From contig JAJZVE010000177.1 of assembly GCA_021845835.1 (NCBI GenBank), positions 1 through 8,458 on the forward strand: 8,458 nt of DNA, in the 5' to 3' direction. Below, piece by piece: positions 5,257 through 8,458 of the stretch. How positions within the stretch are numbered: position 1 is the first letter of the stretch; the number at the start of each line of letters is the position of its first letter. The notes under the pieces are model-generated. The model worked only from the letters and a program-made list of their open reading frames with translations. It was not told the DNA's origin and did not search any database. The translations under genes were made by a program, and so were the position numbers. Source of the stretch: Pseudomonadota bacterium (GTDB taxonomy: Bacteria; Pseudomonadota; Alphaproteobacteria; Acetobacterales; Acetobacteraceae).

Positions 5257-5464
5257 TAATCAATCCACCAAGCGCGGTCCTGTCGTCATGGACCGCCGCA
5301 AGCCGCAACTGGGTGCCTGCGAACTGTGCGGCAAGACGAATGAGGATTTGCGCCCCTATGGCCCGAATGGCGAGCGCATCTGCTTTTCCTGCGGGATGAA
5401 GGACGAGGCGATGACCGGCAAGCGGTTCATGCACACCGTGTTCAAGGAGGGCTTCGATGCCTGA
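5249..5464 (+). CDS. Zinc-ribbon/treble-clef miniprotein
   Basis: ATG 5249 overlaps the previous stop (ATGGGTGA). An internal ATG at 5288 is possible but has no clear ribosome site. The 71-residue product has two CxxC knuckles, CELCGK (Cys24, Cys27) and CFSCGM (Cys45, Cys48), spaced 17 residues apart with RPYGPNGERI between them. This is a typical four-cysteine zinc fold. The segment around PYGPNGE...C..CGMKDE is a pattern I associate with small phage proteins of unknown role. The C-terminal helix (EAMTGKRFMHTVFKE) is amphipathic and basic. Confidence 0.8.
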   Translation: MGDNQSTKRGPVVMDRRKPQLGACELCGKTNEDLRPYGPNGERICFSCGMKDEAMTGKRFMHTVFKEGFDA

Positions 5465-5864
5465 TGTTACCGACAGACCGGCCCAACAGCAGACCACCGC
5501 AGATTTCCGCTGGCACCACTGCGCATCTGTGGACGAGATGCATGAGTTCTACCTGTCTAGACTGCCCGCGATCCGGGAAGCAGCGCGCGAATGCGGCTAT
5601 GCGATCGGGCTGCACGGCAGCACGTTGCGCGACCTCGACCTGATCGCTGTTCCGTGGATCAAGGACGCAGAGACGAAGGACGCCCTTGCCGGCGCCATTC
5701 ACCGCGCCGCGTGTGGGCTGCATCGCCCCCGCTACGAATGGGAGGCCAAGCCCTGCGGCCGATTGGCAACCTCGTTCCCGATTTGCTGGACGGAATGGGA
5801 TGGCTGCTACGGCATCCCGAACCTCGGGCACATCGACCTGTCCGTGATGGGGCCGCAGGCATGA
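5457..5864 (+). CDS. Phage nucleotidyltransferase-fold protein
   Basis: ATG 5457 follows AAGGAGGGCTTCG, a strong ribosome site within the end of the preceding gene. The 135-residue protein contains YAIGLHGSTLRDLDLIAVPW (about 48-67). This carries the HGS turn and the D-x-D pair (Asp59, Asp61) of the pol-beta-like nucleotidyltransferase fold, and a third acidic strand, HIDLSV (Asp127), lies near the end. Similar small proteins are widespread in phages; no substrate is known and catalysis is not established. The leader is long and polar, with QQQTTAD at residues 10-16. The first 10 residues may be a later addition. Confidence 0.8.
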   Translation: MPDVTDRPAQQQTTADFRWHHCASVDEMHEFYLSRLPAIREAARECGYAIGLHGSTLRDLDLIAVPWIKDAETKDALAGAIHRAACGLHRPRYEWEAKPCGRLATSFPICWTEWDGCYGIPNLGHIDLSVMGPQA

Positions 5865-5965
5865 CCGACATCCCGAACCGCAATCAGACGACCGAAACAA
5901 AAAGCCCCGCCGAAGCGGGGCCAGTTTCGGGAGGAAACGTCCAAGTCACTCGTCGAGTGAGATAG
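5861..5965 (+). CDS. 34-aa leader-only open frame at the end of the rightward operon
   Basis: ATG 5861 forms an ATGA overlap with the previous stop. The first 12 codons carry, in order, all three start-proximal words of this operon: GGCATGACCGACA, CCGAACCGC and CAGACGACCG. After them the frame crosses the hairpin of a terminator acting on the opposite strand and ends at TGA, with no recognisable body. It may be a translated microprotein or the remnant of a gene whose body was lost by deletion. Translation is plausible by coupling, but function is not supported. Confidence 0.4.
   Translation: MTDIPNRNQTTETKSPAEAGPVSGGNVQVTRRVR
5895..5922 (-). terminator. Intrinsic terminator of the leftward operon
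   Basis: On the minus strand the stem GCCCCGC pairs with GCGGGGC around a UUCG loop closed by C-G, followed by GGGGCTTTTTGTTTC, giving a clear U-tract. It lies about 60 bases past the stop of the exonuclease remnant and sits inside the last rightward reading frame. On the plus strand the hairpin is followed only by CAGTTTC, so termination from the left is doubtful. Confidence 0.85.
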
Positions 5966-5982
5966 GGCGCAGCGCCTTTGCT

Positions 5983-6308
5983 TCAAGCGGTCGCGAGCGG
6001 ATAGAGCCTCTCGACCATCTCCTCCGCCGTCTCCGCGCGCTCTGCGTCCAGCGGCGGCATGATTTCCGCGAACGCCTCGAATGCCCCGAGCCGGCGGGCG
6101 CGCTCCGTCATCTCCTCCAGCTCGTCCGAGAACCGCTCCAGGCAGTCGCGCAGCTTGGCGAGGAACGGCTCGTCCCGTCCGGTCTCGACGCGGTAAGGCG
6201 GCATCCGCGGGTTGTAGCTGTAGAACAGGGCCTTGTCCGCCTCGCCGACCAGCAACTGCCCCTGCAACCACGAACTTGAGCAGACGGAATCAGATTGAGC
6301 GCGCTCAC
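5983..6308 (-). pseudogene. Remnant of a lambda-exonuclease/YqaJ-type recombination nuclease
   Basis: The surviving frame (TTG 6267 to TGA 5983) encodes LQGQLLVGEADKALFYSYNP, then RMPPYRVETGRDEPFLAKL and helices. This matches the C-terminal part of lambda Exo and YqaJ proteins (QVQ-x-x-MWVT, YDPRM, VVIERDE). The catalytic core with its Asp, Glu and Lys residues is absent. A GTG at 6308, overlapping the previous stop (GTGA), opens MSALNLIPSAQ, which looks like the normal N terminus of such a protein but is in a different frame from the C-terminal part. The simplest reading is an internal deletion of roughly the first 150 codons that also shifted the frame. The intact enzyme degrades one DNA strand for single-strand annealing; this copy cannot. 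Confidence 0.65.
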
Positions 6309-6751
6309 GACCTCGCCGCGCGCGGCACCAAAAGCGGGGCGGCGTAGGTGAGCGCGGCGCGTATAAGCTCGCGATAAGCTCCCTTTTCTACATGAACCGC
6401 TATTCTATCCACTAGTTCGTCCGTGACCGCTGCGTGCATAGGCACATGTGATACCAGCAGCGGGGCGATGGCTTCGATGGCGACGCGCATAGCCTCGATG
6501 CCGAGTGATTGCATTGCGTTTTCTAGTGTATTATTATACCGCCTGACAATTTCCGCGAAGCGCACTTCCGCTGCAATGCGCGCGACATCCTCCGTCACCA
6601 TACCCCGAGCCTGCTCCGCATCGTGCGCATCAAGAGCGGATAGGATGGTCGCAGCATCTTCAGCATGCCATGCGGGGTCATCATCACCGCCGCGGCAATC
6701 GGCCAATGCGCGAGCTACCACCAGAAGCCGTTCGTCGATTGCGTTGGTCAT
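6305..6751 (-). CDS. Helical hypothetical phage protein, 148 aa
   Basis: ATG 6751 has a strong GGAGGGTG site immediately upstream, so I prefer it to the longer frame. The protein appears entirely helical, with Ala-rich amphipathic segments (RLLVVARALADCRG, DVARIAAEVRFAEIVRRYNN, MRVAIEAIAPLLV). There is no membrane segment and no known motif. The part encoded by about 6365-6545 uses noticeably more A/T-rich codons (TAT AAT AAT ACA CTA GAA) than the flanks, suggesting a patch of different origin. It ends at TGA 6305-6307, overlapping the GTG of the exonuclease remnant. The function is unknown. Confidence 0.75.
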   Translation of the reverse strand: MTNAIDERLLVVARALADCRGGDDDPAWHAEDAATILSALDAHDAEQARGMVTEDVARIAAEVRFAEIVRRYNNTLENAMQSLGIEAMRVAIEAIAPLLVSHVPMHAAVTDELVDRIAVHVEKGAYRELIRAALTYAAPLLVPRAARS

Positions 6752-6752
6752 C

Positions 6753-7214
6753 TCACCCTCCAAAATGTCGCCAGATACTCCGCGCCGCCGCCACGCCGAT
6801 CGCCGCGACCAGCAGCAGATACACGGTGGACGGCTCCGGCACCGGCTGCGGGTGGCGATCGCCCCCCGGCTGCCAGTGGTGGCCGTTCTCGCCGCCCGAC
6901 AGGTGGCCATCGCCGACCTGCCATCCCCATGCCGCGCCAGGCATCATCCACGCCAGCGCGGCCGGCGCACGCTCCCACGCCGCAGACGCCGCACCGGTTG
7001 CTGCGCCTGCGCCGAGCAGCGCCGCACCAAGCATGCCGGTCCTGAGAGCCTGCGCGACGGTGATATGCGCGGCTTTCGAGAGGGCAGGTGGCGGGCATGG
7101 CGCCCGCATGGCGGCGTGGTGCGCCGTATGGCGCGCGGCGTGATGACGGTGACCGATTGCACGGCGCAGGAAGTGCGGGCGCGGTGGGGGCGACGGTGGG
7201 GCGCATGGGTTCAC
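6753..7214 (-). CDS. Membrane protein with PEP-CTERM-like C-terminal signal
   Basis: GTG 7214 overlaps the previous stop (GTGA) and has GGAGG eight bases upstream. The 153-residue product has a Pro/His/Arg-rich N terminus (1-55), a hydrophobic segment MLGAALLGAGAATGAASAA (61-79) and a Gly/His/Trp-rich middle. The tail has VPEPST (125-130), a hydrophobic stretch YLLLVAAIGVAAA (132-144) and basic RSIWRH. That tail has the three parts of a PEP-CTERM sorting signal, which in bacteria with an exosortase directs processing of exported proteins. The first hydrophobic segment could be a signal peptide if translation began at Met36 or Met61. The stop lies one base before the next ATG. Alternatives are a holin-like or other two-span membrane protein. 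Confidence 0.65.
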   Translation of the reverse strand: MNPCAPPSPPPRPHFLRRAIGHRHHAARHTAHHAAMRAPCPPPALSKAAHITVAQALRTGMLGAALLGAGAATGAASAAWERAPAALAWMMPGAAWGWQVGDGHLSGGENGHHWQPGGDRHPQPVPEPSTVYLLLVAAIGVAAARSIWRHFGG

Positions 7215-7429
7215 GCCGCTGTCCTCCGGTCACGTGCTTCCCTGACGGCTTCCTTCTCCGCCGCAGCAACCGTCGTGCCGGTGCCGCAGACGAACCAGCC
7301 GGACCCGCGCGCCGTGAAGCCGTAGCGGCCGTGCAGGTCCGGCACGGTGCTGACAGTGCCGAACACGCCGGGACCAAGGTCCAGAAAGCGCGTGTCGCCG
7401 AGGTCAAAGAGGTCAGCAACCGAGGTCAT
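7211..7429 (-). CDS. Hypothetical phage protein, 72 aa
   Basis: ATG 7429 overlaps the preceding stop (ATGA) and follows AGGAAGCGCGC. The product seems beta-rich in its first 55 residues (RFLDLGPGVFGTVS, GRYGFTARGSGWFVCGTG) and ends in a charged helix VAAAEKEAVREARDRR. One Cys is present, so no zinc site is likely. I do not recognise the family. It sits between a conserved phage protein and the PEP-CTERM-like membrane protein, with coupling overlaps on both sides. Confidence 0.7.
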   Translation of the reverse strand: MTSVADLFDLGDTRFLDLGPGVFGTVSTVPDLHGRYGFTARGSGWFVCGTGTTVAAAEKEAVREARDRRTAA

Positions 7430-7791
7430 GCGCGCTTCCTAGTGATATGACATTCGACCAGGACGAAATGCGTGTCCGTCTCGTGGCGCAAGGGCGCAAT
7501 GGCCGAGAGCGTCTCCCCAGGCTGCAACCCACCAGCATCCGCATGCCGGATCGCTCCCTCTGCAATCTGCGCCAGCGTCGGCGAAGCGGGGGTCTCCGCC
7601 GCTGGGCGCCCCATCGTCTCATTCGTCTGAATGCGCACGTCGCGGTTGCGCGCCGTCCAGCACTCGCCAGTCGCGTCGAGAAAGCAGACCCATTGCAGAT
7701 CATGTTCCTGTCCGAGGTCGATCAGCACGTGGGCGAAGCCGTTGCCCCGTGGTGTGTCCACGGGGATCGGCGGGTCAAGGCGCAGCATCAT
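7426..7791 (-). CDS. Conserved phage protein of unknown function
   Basis: ATG 7791 overlaps the stop of the DnaQ-like gene (ATGA) and has GGGAGG upstream; a second ATG follows directly. Residues 1-62 (LDPPIPVDTPRGNGFAHVLI, then HDLQWVCFLDATGECWTARN and VRIQTNETMGR) match a pattern I associate with a small phage family: a Pro-rich opening, a WVCF-x-D-x-TGECW core and a TMGR ending. The C-terminal part (65-121) is less typical and includes PTLAQIAEGAIRHADAGGL. A biochemical role is not known to me. The compact core appears beta-rich. Confidence 0.75.
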   Translation of the reverse strand: MMLRLDPPIPVDTPRGNGFAHVLIDLGQEHDLQWVCFLDATGECWTARNRDVRIQTNETMGRPAAETPASPTLAQIAEGAIRHADAGGLQPGETLSAIAPLRHETDTHFVLVECHITRKRA

Positions 7792-8372
7792 GCCCTACCT
7801 CCCGTCAGGCCGTCGTATATCGCTCGCACCGCGCGGACCTTGAGCAATCCGGCTTCGATCGGATCGTCCGATGTCGGCAGGTCCGCGGCGGCGATATGCC
7901 GGTAGGTCTCGGCGAAGGTAGGGATGGCATAGCCCCCGCCGGGCTGCATGCGCGGCTTTTTCACCACGTCGCGCGCATTTTTCATGCAGCAGAATAGCCC
8001 ATGTCCAGGGGTGGACGCTGGCGGCGCGCCATCGAACAGGCGCCCGAGTGTGCGCAGTTGGAAATCCAGTCCGAACCCGACCACAATTTTCGCCCTCAGA
8101 AGCAGTCTGCTGAGGCGGTCACGTGCCGCATCGGCCGGATGGCCACGGTCGGCCGCAACGGCCGCGGTGATACCGTGCGCATTCACCGCGCCATCCTCGA
8201 AATGCCAATCCGCCTCCGGCTGGATCAGCGTGCAGAATTCGTCGAAACCGAGGCCGTTATCGGTGCGCGCGATCGCCGCGACGCGCACGACATGCGGTTG
8301 CTCCGGGTCATTGTCCGGCAGGCGCCATTGCCATGCGCCCGTCGTCTCGCACGCGATGAATAGGGTTATCAT
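7788..8372 (-). CDS. DnaQ-like exonuclease homologue with missing catalytic residues
   Basis: ATG 8372 has GAAGG nine bases upstream within the tail of the preceding gene. The 194-residue protein resembles phage DEDD 3'-5' exonucleases: FIACETTGAWQWRLP (5-19), DPEQPHVVRVAAIAR, CTLIQP, NAHGIT (64-69) and LDFQLRTLG (102-110). Key residues are changed. The first Asp of the DxE motif is Ala7 (only Glu9 remains), and the Asn-type residue before Asp103 is not conserved. The last motif, normally H-x4-D followed by VRA, is DDPIEAGLLKVRA, with Lys where the Asp is expected and no His after His159. It is therefore probably unable to bind both metal ions, and a DNA-binding or structural role is more likely. 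It heads the visible operon with the conserved phage protein. Confidence 0.7.
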   Translation of the reverse strand: MITLFIACETTGAWQWRLPDNDPEQPHVVRVAAIARTDNGLGFDEFCTLIQPEADWHFEDGAVNAHGITAAVAADRGHPADAARDRLSRLLLRAKIVVGFGLDFQLRTLGRLFDGAPPASTPGHGLFCCMKNARDVVKKPRMQPGGGYAIPTFAETYRHIAAADLPTSDDPIEAGLLKVRAVRAIYDGLTGGRA

Positions 8373-8376
8373 GGCT

Positions 8377-8458
8377 CTATGCCTTCAGCCTGGCGAGGTG
8401 CGCCGCTGCGGCGTCCTTGATCTCGGCGGCGAGTTCCGGCCGTTCATCCTTCCATCGG
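8377..8458 (-). CDS. C-terminal end of a gene running in from the right edge (partial)
   Basis: On the minus strand the frame reads WKDERPELAAEIKDAAAAHL, then ARLKA and TAG at 8377-8379. It is open to the window edge and separated by four bases from the DnaQ-like start, whose ribosome site lies within it. The charged, Ala-rich helix looks like the end of a helical protein, but too little is present to identify it. An alternative in-frame start is not visible. Confidence 0.55.
   Translation of the reverse strand, partial: RWKDERPELAAEIKDAAAAHLARLKA

Noticed and set aside
5965..5977. Short GGCG-CAG-CGCC hairpin followed by TTTG as a plus-strand terminator
   Set aside because: A 4-bp stem and three T's are too weak; the terminator at 5895-5922 acts on the other strand.
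6514..6561. A perfect TATAAT (minus strand, 6538-6533) inside the 6305-6751 gene as an internal promoter
   Set aside because: No TTGACA-like box lies 16-18 bases upstream and there is no extended -10; it is explained by the A/T-rich codon patch.
6423..7325. A 300-residue plus-strand frame in the leftward operon
   Set aside because: The minus strand carries overlapping genes with strong ribosome sites and recognisable features; the plus frame is Arg/Ser/Ala-rich shadow sequence.
1..8458. CRISPR arrays, tRNA or rRNA genes, insertion sequences
   Set aside because: I saw no regularly spaced repeats, cloverleaf arms, rRNA segments, transposase frames or terminal inverted repeats.

Overview
This is a gene-dense, GC-rich stretch that looks like the early/accessory region of a temperate bacteriophage or prophage. 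Most genes are tiny, overlap by a few bases, and encode phage-type proteins of unknown function. The very high GC content and protein style suggest an alphaproteobacterial host, perhaps Rhodospirillales or Acetobacteraceae. That host assignment is an inference; no rRNA, tRNA, integrase, portal, terminase or attachment site is visible to anchor it.

Layout. (1) 5-271 (+): the end of a Trp/Ala-rich reading frame, probably cut by the window edge. (2) 324-1644 (-): a leftward operon of four small genes, with a very stable cUUCGg hairpin between the first two. (3) 1645-1750: a divergent control region in which back-to-back promoter candidates overlap a 7-bp inverted repeat. (4) 1751-5965 (+): a rightward operon of 16 genes, almost all joined by short start/stop overlaps. 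It opens with a serine-resolvase-like protein that has lost its catalytic residues. It continues with miniproteins carrying cysteine pairs, a DUF551-like and a DUF1653-like protein, two paralogous coiled-coil proteins and a nucleotidyltransferase-fold protein. (5) 8458-5983 (-): a leftward operon converging on the fourth region. It holds a DnaQ-like protein missing several catalytic residues, a conserved phage protein, a membrane protein with a PEP-CTERM-like tail, and a truncated lambda-exonuclease/YqaJ-type remnant. It ends in a strong intrinsic terminator at 5895-5922.

The most unusual signal is in the rightward operon. The first 7 to 14 codons of otherwise unrelated genes are built from a small set of shared words. 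An exact 9-mer, CCGAACCGC, lies at codons 5-7 of four genes (one in the opposite operon), and a near copy sits at almost the same distance from a fifth start but in another reading frame. A [Q/D/E]TT word encoded by CAGACSACCG-like DNA lies in eight leaders, with a looser TT in a ninth. A 13-bp word spanning the ATG is shared by two starts. The last gene (34 aa) is essentially a complete leader with no body. This resembles in concept the start-associated sequences of some mycobacteriophages, but here the words lie inside the coding sequence. It may record gene shuffling at start codons or a shared translational or regulatory signal.

A second theme is degenerate enzymes: a resolvase, a DnaQ-type exonuclease and a lambda-type exonuclease all appear catalytically disabled. 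This fits either repurposing as binding or regulatory proteins or decay of a domesticated prophage.
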